Shown: one piece after another, positions 8,160 to 16,989 of the stretch
How positions within the stretch are numbered: position 1 is the stretch's first letter
Layout: every line of letters begins with the position of its first letter
Assembly: GCF_002163675.1 (NCBI RefSeq)
Contig: NZ_CP019334.1
Span: 382,001 to 446,000, forward strand
Reading direction: 5' to 3'
DNA length: 64,000 bases
DNA from: Polaribacter sp. SA4-12
GTDB taxonomy: Bacteria; Bacteroidota; Bacteroidia; Flavobacteriales; Flavobacteriaceae
Translations under genes and position numbers: made by a program
The notes under the pieces: generated by a model
The model's input: the letters and a program-made list of their open reading frames with translations, nothing else
Database searches by the model: none
What the model was told of the DNA's origin: nothing

Positions 8160-9586
8160 TGTTTGTTTAATATATATATGGTAATAGTTATGTTTAAATT
8201 ATTCAATTCTTTTAATATTGTGTAATTTTTATCTAAGAGATTTATTTCTTCATCGGATAAATTATATACAGTAGAATCGATAACATATTTGTTTTTTCCT
8301 GTAAATCTAGCAAATGATCTTTTATCTCCATTAAAATCAATAAAATCTAATGTAGTGCAATTTGGAAAAAAACTTGCAACTTCAGAGATGTTTATTTTTT
8401 TATTGTTTAAATAATCAATTGCTTTAATTCTCAATGAATGATAAGGAACATGTGCTAAAGTTGCATCCCAACCTTGAGAAATATCTTTTGGATACATCCA
8501 AAAATTTCCTGTTATTAAACCAAAAAAGAGTAGTCCATAAATAAGTTTTTTCTTTATGTAATGTTTTTGAATTATACAGAAAGTTAATAAATTAAGACAA
8601 CAAAATGAAACAATAAAATATCTATGTCCAAATGCATTTGTTGAAAATAATACAGCAATAATTATAAAAATTACTGATGTTATTGATAACAATAAGAGTT
8701 GTTTGTTTTTTGTAGATTTAATTATTTTCTTTCCAAAAATAAATAAACTAATAACTAAAAACAGAAGCATAAATATTCTACCAAAGTCTAAATATCTATG
8801 AATTAGTGTGATTAAATTTTTTATAAATATTCTAGGAGTTGCAACTTTCCATAAACTTGCCCAAGGAGAATCAGGGTGTGTTTGAAGCCAACCTTTTGTT
8901 AGTAATCTCCATATAACAAAAGTAATTCCAGGTAAACTTCCTAAAAAATAGAAGAGTAAAAACTTTAAGTTTAAAGCTGATTTTAGTTTTATTTTTTCGA
9001 TATATAGTTTATTTAAAATTTCAAATAAAAATATACCTCCCAAAAGCATCATACTTCTAAATGAGATAATACTTAGAAAAAATAACCCAATAAATTTTAG
9101 CGTATTATTTTTAAATAAAACACCATTAAATGTTAGCAAAAAGAAAAATACAATAATAACTTCTGGATTAACTAACACAAACTGTGTAGACAATGTGGGG
9201 TCAATTATTAATAATAAAAAAGCTAATAATTGACTTTTTTTATTTTCAACAAAATAAGAAACAAATTTATAAAGTTGATGAAAGGTACCAATAGTAAAAG
9301 GCAGGATTAATAAATGAGAAACCCATAATTTATGACCTAAAATTTTCCAAGAAATAGCTAAAAGAAATCCTAAAAAAGGTGGGTGACCAGGATCAAATTC
9401 ATTTGGAATTGTCCAGTCAAAAATAGAGTTGTAATATAAATGGTTTCCCATTTTTGAGGCAAATAAAACATTGTCCCAAAACATTCCGTTATTCTTAGAA
9501 ATTAAAAAAATACAAAAGCCCAAAAGAATAAAAAGAAGGTTCTTCCTCTTTTCAAAGTTAAATGTGTCTGTTATTTTTTTAAACAT
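8156..9586 (-). CDS. GT39/ArnT-like integral membrane glycosyltransferase
   Basis: A 476-residue polytopic protein with about ten hydrophobic segments. The first periplasmic loop contains [17 protein letters not shown] and [18 protein letters not shown]. The combination of an early acidic residue in the first loop and a D-P-x-H-P-P-type motif is typical of GT-C fold enzymes (ArnT / PMT-like, PF13231) that use polyprenyl-phosphate sugars. The C-terminal about 100 residues form a soluble periplasmic domain. The acceptor (lipid A, protein or glycan) is unknown. It is coupled to folD by a 4-bp overlap, although no functional link is apparent. Confidence 0.75.
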   Translation of the reverse strand: MFKKITDTFNFEKRKNLLFILLGFCIFLISKNNGMFWDNVLFASKMGNHLYYNSIFDWTIPNEFDPGHPPFLGFLLAISWKILGHKLWVSHLLILPFTIGTFHQLYKFVSYFVENKKSQLLAFLLLIIDPTLSTQFVLVNPEVIIVFFFLLTFNGVLFKNNTLKFIGLFFLSIISFRSMMLLGGIFLFEILNKLYIEKIKLKSALNLKFLLFYFLGSLPGITFVIWRLLTKGWLQTHPDSPWASLWKVATPRIFIKNLITLIHRYLDFGRIFMLLFLVISLFIFGKKIIKSTKNKQLLLLSITSVIFIIIAVLFSTNAFGHRYFIVSFCCLNLLTFCIIQKHYIKKKLIYGLLFFGLITGNFWMYPKDISQGWDATLAHVPYHSLRIKAIDYLNNKKINISEVASFFPNCTTLDFIDFNGDKRSFARFTGKNKYVIDSTVYNLSDEEINLLDKNYTILKELNNLNITITIYILNKQ

Positions 9587-9591
9587 TCTCT

Positions 9592-9621
9592 AAATAAAAA
9601 AGGCTGCTAAAAAAGCAGCCT
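9592..9621 (-). terminator. Terminator after ffh
   Basis: AGGCTGCT (9600-9607) pairs with AGCAGCCT (9614-9621). Read on the minus strand, the hairpin is followed by a T-run (complement of the A-run at 9595-9600). Confidence 0.8.
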
Positions 9622-9630
9622 AAATAGTTG

Positions 9631-10959
9631 TTATTTCATTCCTTGCATCATTTGCATCATCTTTTTTCCGCCACCACCTTGCATCATCTTCATCATTTTG
9701 CTCATTTGGTTAAATTGCTTCATAAGTTGATTTACTTCTTGAATGCTTGTTCCAGATCCTTTTGCAATTCTCTTTTTTCTACTTGCATTTATCGTATTTG
9801 GTGTGCTTCTTTCTTCTTTTGTCATTGAGTGGATAATTGCTTCAATACCTTTAAAAGCATCATCATCAATATCTACATCTTTCATAGCTTTACCAGCTCC
9901 AGGAATCATACCAACTAAATCTTTCATGCTTCCCATCTTTTTGATTTGTTGAATCTGACTTAAAAAGTCATCAAAACCAAACTGATTTTTTGCAATCTTT
10001 TTCTGTAATTTTCTAGCTTCTTCTTCGTCATATTGATCTTGCGCTCTTTCAACTAAAGAAACAACATCTCCCATTCCTAAAATACGATCTGCCATTCTAT
10101 CTGGATGGAATACATCAATTGCATCCATTTTTTCTCCAGTACCAATAAATTTTATTGGTTTGTCTACTACAGATTTAATTGATAAAGCAGCTCCACCACG
10201 TGTATCTCCATCTAATTTTGTAAGAACAACTCCATCAAAATTTAAGATATCATTAAACGCTTTTGCCGTATTTACAGCATCTTGACCTGTCATAGAATCT
10301 ACAACAAATAAAGTTTCTTGCGGATTTACAGTTTTATGAATGTTAGAAATCTCATTCATCATTTCTTCATCAACAGCTAAACGTCCTGCAGTATCAATAA
10401 TAACTACATTCTTACCATTTGCTTTTGCATGCTTTATTGCGTTTTCAGAAATTTCAACAGGATTGTTGTTACCAACTTCTGCATAAACTTCTACACCAAT
10501 TTGTTCTCCAACAACTTGTAATTGATTAATTGCAGCAGGTCTGTAAACATCACAACCAACTAATAAAACCTCTTTAGATTTTTTAGTTTTTAAGAAGTTA
10601 GCTAATTTTCCTGAAAAAGTAGTTTTACCAGAACCTTGTAAACCAGACATTAAAATTACAGTTGGCGAACCTCCTAAATTAACGCCTACAGTTTCTCCAC
10701 CCATTAAGTTTGTTAGTTCATCTTTAACTAACTTAACCATTAATTGACCTGGGTTTAAGGATGTTAATACATCTTGACCAAGTGCTTTGGTTTGAACTCT
10801 TTTGGTAAAATCTTTGGCAATTTTAAAGTTAACATCGGCATCTAATAACGCTCTTCTAACTTCTTTTAGCGTTTCTGCAACATTAACCTCTGTAATCTTA
10901 CCATGACCTTTTAAGGTGTGTAAGGCTTTATCTAATTTATCGCTTAAATTATTAAACAT
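9631..10959 (-). CDS. ffh: Signal recognition particle protein Ffh (SRP54)
   Basis: The 442-residue SRP GTPase binds 4.5S RNA and signal sequences of nascent membrane and secreted proteins. Domains in order: N domain (about 1-90, ADVNFKIAKDF), G domain (about 95-295) with the P-loop GLQGSGKTTFSGKLA, DTAGRL, and VLTKLDGDTRGGAALS, then a methionine-rich M domain (about 325-442) with AKGSGTSIQEVNQLMKQF and a tail rich in MMQGGGGKKMM. Length and motifs are normal for the family. It has its own -7 promoter at 10985 and terminator at 9592. Confidence 0.98.
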   Translation of the reverse strand: MFNNLSDKLDKALHTLKGHGKITEVNVAETLKEVRRALLDADVNFKIAKDFTKRVQTKALGQDVLTSLNPGQLMVKLVKDELTNLMGGETVGVNLGGSPTVILMSGLQGSGKTTFSGKLANFLKTKKSKEVLLVGCDVYRPAAINQLQVVGEQIGVEVYAEVGNNNPVEISENAIKHAKANGKNVVIIDTAGRLAVDEEMMNEISNIHKTVNPQETLFVVDSMTGQDAVNTAKAFNDILNFDGVVLTKLDGDTRGGAALSIKSVVDKPIKFIGTGEKMDAIDVFHPDRMADRILGMGDVVSLVERAQDQYDEEEARKLQKKIAKNQFGFDDFLSQIQQIKKMGSMKDLVGMIPGAGKAMKDVDIDDDAFKGIEAIIHSMTKEERSTPNTINASRKKRIAKGSGTSIQEVNQLMKQFNQMSKMMKMMQGGGGKKMMQMMQGMK

Positions 10960-10984
10960 AATTTGTCTTCTTTTTTAGGAATCA

Positions 10985-10992
10985 CAAATATA
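10985..10992 (-). promoter_or_regulatory. -7 promoter element for ffh
   Basis: On the minus strand this reads TATATTTG, matching TAnnTTTG, 25 bases upstream of the ffh start codon. Confidence 0.5.
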
Positions 10993-11035
10993 TGAATTAG
11001 AGACGATTTGTAAAGTGAATCGTATAGTTTTTTAC

Positions 11036-11476
11036 TTATTCTGTCTTTAATAATAAGCTTGTAAAGAAGTTGATTAAATGTATAAAGGTTGATAATAGGA
11101 AAATTAAAAAGGATAAAGCGATTACAATCGTAGAATTATCATTTAAAAGTTGACTTCCAGCATCAGATTGTTGCCCAATCCAATTCCAACTATTATTGGT
11201 AAGAATTAAAAGTATAGCAACAGTTTGAAGTATTATGTGAACTATTGTTAATCCTTTTTTTGATGGTTTTTCTGCCCAATGTAATGAGAAATAATTAATA
11301 CCAATCATAGCAAAAAATATTGCAGAGAATAGATATAAATGAAAATGTGTAATTACTAAATAAGAATCATAAATATTGATATCAAGAGTTTTATCATCAC
11401 TTAAAAAACTAAAAAGGATACATATTGGCACTAATCCAAAGAAAAAAAGGTAGGGTTTCTTAATAATTTTATTCAT
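11036..11476 (-). CDS. Small four-helix membrane protein with a heme-copper-oxidase-like HxH helix
   Basis: This 146-residue protein has about four membrane segments. The second contains YDSYLVITHFHLYLF, which looks like the helix of cytochrome oxidase subunit I that carries the two adjacent histidines (consensus near VVAHFHYVL). The remaining subunit I ligands are absent and the protein is far too short to be an oxidase. I start at the ATG at 11476; a TTG five codons upstream is possible. It follows the DinB-like gene by 23 bp. The resemblance may be real descent or convergence of a short hydrophobic motif, so no function is assigned. Confidence 0.7.
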   Translation of the reverse strand: MNKIIKKPYLFFFGLVPICILFSFLSDDKTLDINIYDSYLVITHFHLYLFSAIFFAMIGINYFSLHWAEKPSKKGLTIVHIILQTVAILLILTNNSWNWIGQQSDAGSQLLNDNSTIVIALSFLIFLLSTFIHLINFFTSLLLKTE

Positions 11477-11499
11477 AAAAATTGAATACAAATTTTTGA

Positions 11500-12036
11500 T
11501 TAAAATTGTTCACTATACGTCATTACTAAACTTTCTGTATGATGTTCTGTGTGATGTGCAGTCCACATTATTATTTCTCTAATGGTCATTTTACCCATTA
11601 ATGGATGAGGAATTACTAATGTATCTAAATTAACATCACTAATTTTTTTAAGTTTGTATTGTAATTTTTTATTCTGTATTTGAAGTTTTGTTATTAATCG
11701 TTCTCTATCCTTTTGCAAAGGTTTTTTTAAATCCTGATTAAAAGCTCTTGTTCTATCTTTGTTTTCTAGTAATTTTTGTTGATATTTTTCAACAATTGTT
11801 TTGTAGTTTCTAAGTTCTCTATTACACAATCCGAATTTATATTTTAAAAAAAATCGAGGATAACTTAGCGCCTTATTTAATAATTGTAAACTGTTAACTA
11901 GATGAAGAATTTGTTGTCCAACAGTCCATTTTCCATCAGGAGATTTGTTCCAATTATCATCTGGTTGATTTTCTAACCAATCAAATAAAACTTGATATTT
12001 CTCTTCTAATAAAATTACAATTGCTTCTTTCTTCAT
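11500..12036 (-). CDS. DinB-like domain protein
   Basis: A 178-residue four-helix-bundle protein of the DinB/YfiT-like superfamily (PF12867). The likely metal-binding histidines are the His in KWTVGQQILHLVNSL near residue 46 and the C-terminal cluster WTAHHTEHHTE near residues 159-168, matching the family's three-histidine pattern. The segment HPLMGKMTIREIIMWTAHH is characteristic. Members bind divalent metal and include thiol-dependent transferases, but the activity here is unknown. It probably forms a two-gene operon with the small membrane protein downstream. Confidence 0.82.
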   Translation of the reverse strand: MKKEAIVILLEEKYQVLFDWLENQPDDNWNKSPDGKWTVGQQILHLVNSLQLLNKALSYPRFFLKYKFGLCNRELRNYKTIVEKYQQKLLENKDRTRAFNQDLKKPLQKDRERLITKLQIQNKKLQYKLKKISDVNLDTLVIPHPLMGKMTIREIIMWTAHHTEHHTESLVMTYSEQF

Positions 12037-12108
12037 TTATAATAGATATATTCAGAAAAATACAAAAAAATATCTTAGCAAGAACTTTTCATACTTGTTG
12101 AAGGTTTT

Positions 12109-14196
12109 TTATTCAGGTTTTACAGCTTCTCTTGTAGCAGTAACTTTACTTAATAATCTTTTTAAAATCATTAAAATAGTTTCTTGGTTTTGTAAAGTAC
12201 CATCATTAAAAGCAGTTGTTATTGTTTCATTTATGATTAAAGTAGGTGTTGTTGTATTATTCATAGCGCTTTTTATAGCTTCAACTTTTGCTAATAATCT
12301 TTCTGATATTTTCAACATTTCTAACTGATTTAACTCTGTACCGACATCTATTAGATCTATATCTAGTCTAACAAAATTAATGTCTTCTTCTGGTATTAAC
12401 TCTTTATAAAGGTTAGGGCCATTTGATAATATGTCTACTTGTACCTCTATACCATTTGTAGGCACTGTACTTGGTACTAAAAAATGACTTTTAAAAACAG
12501 TTGTTACTGGCGATAAAAAATAAATTACTGTGAGATTATCATTATTTATAATTGATACATCGTTAGTCGTACTTTGATTCCATTTTAAATGCACAAATTT
12601 GTTTATTCCATTACTATCTATATAACCATGTTCTAAAGTAGCACCATTATAAAGAGTAATATTAGCTGTTGTTTTAATACCTTTAAATTTACTAGTAGTA
12701 AGTATTGTATTCGATTTTATGGTAATCGTTTTCGAATTTGTGTCTACAGAAAAAACAGCACTAGCAGTTGCATCGATAACTAAGTTATAGTCTCCGATAT
12801 TTAATAAAGAACTTTCATTTATAATTAGTAATTCATTTATACTTGGTATTTCTAAATTTGTTTGGTTTAATTGTTTCCAATATTTTGCATAATCATATAA
12901 TTGACCTAAATTATCAATTGTTGAATATGCTGCAACAACAGTAGCATCTGTTTCTGTGATATTAGTATCTTCAAACATGGTCCAATCATAAGTCAACTCA
13001 CTTATTCCTTTTAATTTTTGAATAGATTTTGTTAGTATTTTATTGTAATGATAAAAATAGATGTCAAATTCATCATCTGTATTATCATTTTTACTTCTTC
13101 TATCAAATACAACAAATCCTGTACTTAAATGATTAACGGCTCCTGTAAGTATTTCTGTTGTAGGTATTAATCCACTTGCATTGGATGTTTTAAAATAGGT
13201 TCTGTCACTTGTAAAAGTGTAACCGTTTCCGTCAACTCTTTTATTGTTATTAGTATCTCTAATAAACATTTTTGCATTTTGAATTGGAACACTTTTTTCA
13301 TCTATTATTTTAGGTGCTATTTCTTTTATAATTTGCCAAGTACCTGTTGATGAATTATTACCAATTAAATGTTCTTCTACAATTAAATTTGTTCCATCGG
13401 ATGAATTGATGATTTTCCCTTTTCTATTAGACCAAAGACCTAAATCTAATCTATTTCCTCTACCACCTCCAGAATAATCTCTAAAATTATATTGTATGGA
13501 GGAAGAAGAACTACTAAAACTAATTCCTTCATCGGCAATAGTAGGCATATATCCATCAAATTGAAGTGGAGTACCAACCATTGTCATGGCGTACTTTACC
13601 ATTTTAAAATTATTAGCTGTTAAATTATTAGAAAATTGCCTTATTTGATATTGTGGATCTGGAGTCGCTAATAACTCAATTCTTCCATCTTGAATGTTTA
13701 CAGTTGAATTTGGATAAAATTTAATTGAAGAAGAACATTCAATGCCTCCTCCTTGCATATTAAATGTACCTGAGTCACTAACGTCTAAAGAAAAATTTTG
13801 ACCGTAATCATTTCTATCATAAGTTGTTCTAATTGCTATTCTTTGTAAATATGAAGTGAAGCCATTGATTGTTTCAAAGTCTTTTATATTAAGTGTGCCA
13901 ATTACTGATATTATACTTCTTGGGGCAGCAGAACCTACAAGTAACATTTCTTTTGAAGCATCTATTGTTAGGTTTCCATTAATTATTAATTGTCTGTCAC
14001 CAATATCGTATATCGTATATTCACTATCAGTTCCTAATCCTACTTGCACTAATGTTACTCCACTTATACTTGCTAATCCAGATAAATCTGTATCTGTATT
14101 TGTTTGTGTAATTATTGTAGCACTAGTTAAAGTAAATGTAGCTTGTACATAAATTGTAAATGTAAAAAACAAAAAAGTTAATATTCTTTTTTTCAT
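12109..14196 (-). CDS. Large secreted beta-rich surface protein (fibre-cluster gene 6)
   Basis: This 695-residue exported protein has a signal peptide (MKKRILTFLFFTFTIYVQA). The body is rich in Thr, Ser, Asn and Ile, with repeated short strands such as RQLIINGNLTIDAS, FNMQGGGIECSSS and TVNIQDGRIEL, which suggest a parallel beta-helix like those of adhesins and tail spikes. The C-terminal about 100 residues change character and become helical with two related units: ISERLLAKVEAIKSAM and LKRLLSKVTATREAV, perhaps a coiled-coil trimerisation or anchoring region. There is no T9SS sorting domain. It lies 17 bp after the previous cluster gene and is likely co-transcribed with it. Function is inferred only as a surface fibre component. 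Confidence 0.72.
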   Translation of the reverse strand: MKKRILTFLFFTFTIYVQATFTLTSATIITQTNTDTDLSGLASISGVTLVQVGLGTDSEYTIYDIGDRQLIINGNLTIDASKEMLLVGSAAPRSIISVIGTLNIKDFETINGFTSYLQRIAIRTTYDRNDYGQNFSLDVSDSGTFNMQGGGIECSSSIKFYPNSTVNIQDGRIELLATPDPQYQIRQFSNNLTANNFKMVKYAMTMVGTPLQFDGYMPTIADEGISFSSSSSSIQYNFRDYSGGGRGNRLDLGLWSNRKGKIINSSDGTNLIVEEHLIGNNSSTGTWQIIKEIAPKIIDEKSVPIQNAKMFIRDTNNNKRVDGNGYTFTSDRTYFKTSNASGLIPTTEILTGAVNHLSTGFVVFDRRSKNDNTDDEFDIYFYHYNKILTKSIQKLKGISELTYDWTMFEDTNITETDATVVAAYSTIDNLGQLYDYAKYWKQLNQTNLEIPSINELLIINESSLLNIGDYNLVIDATASAVFSVDTNSKTITIKSNTILTTSKFKGIKTTANITLYNGATLEHGYIDSNGINKFVHLKWNQSTTNDVSIINNDNLTVIYFLSPVTTVFKSHFLVPSTVPTNGIEVQVDILSNGPNLYKELIPEEDINFVRLDIDLIDVGTELNQLEMLKISERLLAKVEAIKSAMNNTTTPTLIINETITTAFNDGTLQNQETILMILKRLLSKVTATREAVKPE

Positions 14197-14213
14197 TTTG
14201 ATGTTTTACTTAA

Positions 14214-14855
14214 TTAGAAAGTTAAAGCAGTACATGCTGCTAAAGTAGTAGGTTGTGTTGTTTGGCCTATATTGTTTGTTTTAGTAGCGATGTCTTCTAC
14301 ATTTACATCAGTCTTATCATATCGTATTACTTTCCAATTTCCATTTATTATAAGAGACACATATCTAAAATCGTTATTTGTAGCATCTGCATCATCATCA
14401 CCATCAAAAATAAGTTCGTTATTTACTGAATTAAATGTAATTGGTTTCCAAGTATTATCAGCTCTTAAATAGGCATTCTTATTATCTGAACTATAAATTA
14501 CCATTCCTTCGGTTGGAGCTGCTATTTCTGTAGTATTTGTTTCAGTAGGTAAAAGCAGTGCAAGCTTTTGAGTATTGGTTAAATCAAGTAGTAATTCTAC
14601 TTTGGTATTTACTAATTTCCAATTTGTACCATCGTAAATTTTAGTTCTAATCTTATCTAGATCAGTATTATCAAACCAAGTATCACCAAGTAAAGGAGAT
14701 GTTGGAGCAGTTACAGAAGTTGTAACACTATTACTAATAACCGTTTTTAAAGTTCCTTTATTATCAATAACTCTAATTTCTTGAGCAAAACTTAATTGTA
14801 CGCAATTTGCACACAGAATAAATATTAGAATTTCTAAGATTCCTTTATAAGACAT
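14214..14855 (-). CDS. Exported tail-fibre-like protein (fibre-cluster gene 5)
   Basis: A 213-residue exported protein with signal peptide (about residues 1-24, ending SFAQ). It contains IRVIDNKGTLKTVISN near residue 27, which is repeated in the next gene upstream. It then has SPLLGDTWFDNTDLDKIRTK followed by IYDGTNWKLVNT, a phrase family common in tail-fibre and collar-type proteins. A second unit, GMVIYSSDNKNAYLRADN, follows, and the protein ends with TTQPTTLAACTALTF. I infer a surface fibre subunit. Phage proteins of this type lack Sec signal peptides, so cell-surface use is more likely than a prophage remnant. A long hairpin at 14904-14950 separates it from the previous gene. Confidence 0.72.
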   Translation of the reverse strand: MSYKGILEILIFILCANCVQLSFAQEIRVIDNKGTLKTVISNSVTTSVTAPTSPLLGDTWFDNTDLDKIRTKIYDGTNWKLVNTKVELLLDLTNTQKLALLLPTETNTTEIAAPTEGMVIYSSDNKNAYLRADNTWKPITFNSVNNELIFDGDDDADATNNDFRYVSLIINGNWKVIRYDKTDVNVEDIATKTNNIGQTTQPTTLAACTALTF

Positions 14856-14903
14856 TGCTATTAATCTAATCTTGCAAATAAGAATTTTAAGTATTCAAAA
14901 CAT

Positions 14904-14950
14904 ATTATTTAAAAGAGTTGATAATTTAAGAATCAACTCTTTTAAATAAT
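14904..14950. terminator. Long hairpin between fibre-cluster genes 4 and 5
   Basis: ATTATTTAAAAGAGTTGA (14904-14921) is perfectly complementary to 14933-14950, giving an 18-bp stem with an 11-nt loop. Its A/T-rich ends could act as a terminator in either direction or as an mRNA-stabilising element that sets the stoichiometry of the cluster genes. Confidence 0.6.
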
Positions 14951-15001
14951 AGATATAATTAAACAAAAAATTAGAACTTTTAAGGGGTTGCTATTTTAAA
15001 T

Positions 15002-15745
15002 TTAGTAAATCCACTGTACTTCAATAATGTCACCTGCATAAGTAGTCCAATCATTTGGCGCTGCAGCACTAACATCAAGAGTAATAGTATCATCAGCAGT
15101 AAGTGTGTAATCTATAGCAGCTCTAAGTTTTGCTCCGTTTCTAAATACAGATATTTTATTAATAGAAGTTCCCATAGCTAAACCTGTAGCTGTTACAATA
15201 AGATTACCATCTGCTGCTATTGGAAACTCAGTACGACCAGCTGTAATTAAATGAGTAGCTAATAATTTTTTTGTTTCTCCTGTTGCTTCATCTCTAATTA
15301 AGACTGTCCAACCAGTTCCAGCACCTCCATGAGAAGTTGCATCTGCTGCTGTAGTGGCTATAGATGCAGTTGTGGCTGCACCAGCAGTTAAAGTTGGGCT
15401 AACTAGTTTTATTCCATCAAGCGCAAATACTTTACCAGTAGCATCAATATATGTATTGTCTGTTAAAGTACCACCTAATTGCCAAGTAGAAATAATACCA
15501 CCGTCAGTAGCAACGTCTGTAAGTAATGTTAAACCATTTTTTACTTGTAAGAATTTTTTAGTTCCTTTATTATCTATAACTCTAATAGTACCATTAAGAA
15601 CAGACGACTTACTAATGTCTTCTTTTTTACCAATTTTAGTTGTTCCATCTGTTTCTGTTGCATCACCTGTAACTTGCTGTGCTTGTATGTTAGAGCCTAT
15701 CACCATTATAATGGTTAATACAGTTAATTTTAAATATTTAGTCAT
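15002..15745 (-). CDS. Exported tail-fibre-like protein (fibre-cluster gene 4)
   Basis: A 247-residue exported protein with signal peptide (cleavage likely after IQAQ, about residue 22). It carries IRVIDNKGTKKFLQVKNG near residue 55, shared with the 14214 gene, and STWQLGGTLTDNTYIDATG, a fibre-like LGGTLT unit. The C-terminal about 85 residues form a domain whose start (RTEFPIAADG), middle (KISVFRNGAKL) and end (GDIIEVQWIY) align with the C-terminus of the 15843 protein. Codon use is richer in Ala/Gly/Thr than neighbours, common in repetitive surface proteins. Likely a fibre or adhesin subunit. Confidence 0.72.
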   Translation of the reverse strand: MTKYLKLTVLTIIMVIGSNIQAQQVTGDATETDGTTKIGKKEDISKSSVLNGTIRVIDNKGTKKFLQVKNGLTLLTDVATDGGIISTWQLGGTLTDNTYIDATGKVFALDGIKLVSPTLTAGAATTASIATTAADATSHGGAGTGWTVLIRDEATGETKKLLATHLITAGRTEFPIAADGNLIVTATGLAMGTSINKISVFRNGAKLRAAIDYTLTADDTITLDVSAAAPNDWTTYAGDIIEVQWIY

Positions 15746-15842
15746 TCTATTTTATTTTAGATTGTTATTATTTTTAATATTTCAATAAAATTTTAATTAG
15801 TGTTTTTCATATTGCATGTAAATTTGGGGGTTAGTTTTTAGG

Positions 15843-16976
15843 TTAATATAATTGTACTATTCTTATTTTATCGTTTTTATAACATATCGCTTCAGGCTCT
15901 AATTTTATAGTTGAATTATTAACGGCTGTGAAATTTATAAGAACACCGTTTCTGTAAACGTCTATATTCTCAGTATTTGTAATACTTAAAGGAATAGGGA
16001 ATTCAAGTTGTCCATCAGTAGCAATAATTATTACTTGTTTTTGTTGAGAGAGCATTAATAATGGTTTTTGTCTTAAAACTCCTGTATTCTTATCTACAAC
16101 AACAATTAAATCTTCCTTATTTACACTTTCTTGTAAACCTTTTATTGACAATGTATTTGTTTGATCTGTAGTGAGCTCTGTAGGTTCTATTAAATGACCA
16201 CCTAGTTTAATGGTATTTCCATCTTTATGAAGTCCATTTAAGGCTTTTGTTGTTATTGAAACCCAATTAGAACCATCAAATACTTGAATACATTTTAATG
16301 TTTTGTTCCAAACTTGATTTCCAATAACTGGAGTTTTAAACTTTGTACTTCTAGCGATATCATTTGCCACAACTATAAGACCTAATTCATTAGCATCATC
16401 ATAATCTTCATTAACTGGTACCCAGTTAAAGTCATCCCAAATTAATAGAGTGGGGTTTTTATTTGCACCAAAACTTGTAATCCAAATTAAGGTACCTTTA
16501 CTATATGGAGGATTTAGTTCTCTTAAAGAATTTACGATTTTTATAGTACCAGTTCCGTTATTCTGATGTGGTATATAAAGTATTTTTTGACTATCTAAAA
16601 AGACAAAACCTTCATTATTACTTATAATATTTAGTTCTACATTTAAGTATTTTAGTTTACCATCCCAATTAATATTTTCAAAAGTGAAGTTTATAGGAGT
16701 TCCTTCACCAACAATAATAGAAACCATCCCATTTTCATCTGTTCTAATATCGTGTTCTTCTGTATATTCTATACCTGCATCATTTGTTATTGTAAAACGT
16801 AGCGTAATATCTTCTAAATCTAATGGAAGATTTTTTGTTGTTACATCTGTTCCTGGAATCTGAATTTCTTCATTATTTAAAATTAAAGCTTGATAATTAA
16901 AACCTGGAGTTTGACCAAGTACAATTGTACTGGTCAGTAAAAAGAAAAAGAGCTCTATTTTATTTACAAACTTCAT
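15843..16976 (-). CDS. Exported fibre-like protein with FNYQA N-terminal domain (fibre-cluster gene 3)
   Basis: 377 residues from the ATG at 16976; upstream codons in the same frame would put non-signal sequence before the obvious signal peptide (MKFVNKIELFFFLLTSTIVL), so the later start is chosen. After cleavage comes GFNYQALILNNEEIQIPG, a Bacteroidota surface-protein N-domain that ends near residue 130 with SQKILYIPHQNN. The middle has GNQVWNKTLKCIQVFDGSNW and LHKDGNTIKLGGHLIEPTEL, both fibre-like. The C-terminus (QLEFPIPLSIT, NIDVYRNGVLINF, DKIRIVQLY) is homologous to that of the 15002 protein. It begins 13 bp after the beta-barrel gene, so it is co-transcribed. Confidence 0.75.
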   Translation of the reverse strand: MKFVNKIELFFFLLTSTIVLGQTPGFNYQALILNNEEIQIPGTDVTTKNLPLDLEDITLRFTITNDAGIEYTEEHDIRTDENGMVSIIVGEGTPINFTFENINWDGKLKYLNVELNIISNNEGFVFLDSQKILYIPHQNNGTGTIKIVNSLRELNPPYSKGTLIWITSFGANKNPTLLIWDDFNWVPVNEDYDDANELGLIVVANDIARSTKFKTPVIGNQVWNKTLKCIQVFDGSNWVSITTKALNGLHKDGNTIKLGGHLIEPTELTTDQTNTLSIKGLQESVNKEDLIVVVDKNTGVLRQKPLLMLSQQKQVIIIATDGQLEFPIPLSITNTENIDVYRNGVLINFTAVNNSTIKLEPEAICYKNDKIRIVQLY

Positions 16977-16989
16977 TGTTTTAGGTTTT

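Noticed and set aside
9628..9828. Plus-strand His/Leu-rich ORF inside ffh
   Set aside because: Antisense of the Met/Gly-rich M domain of Ffh.
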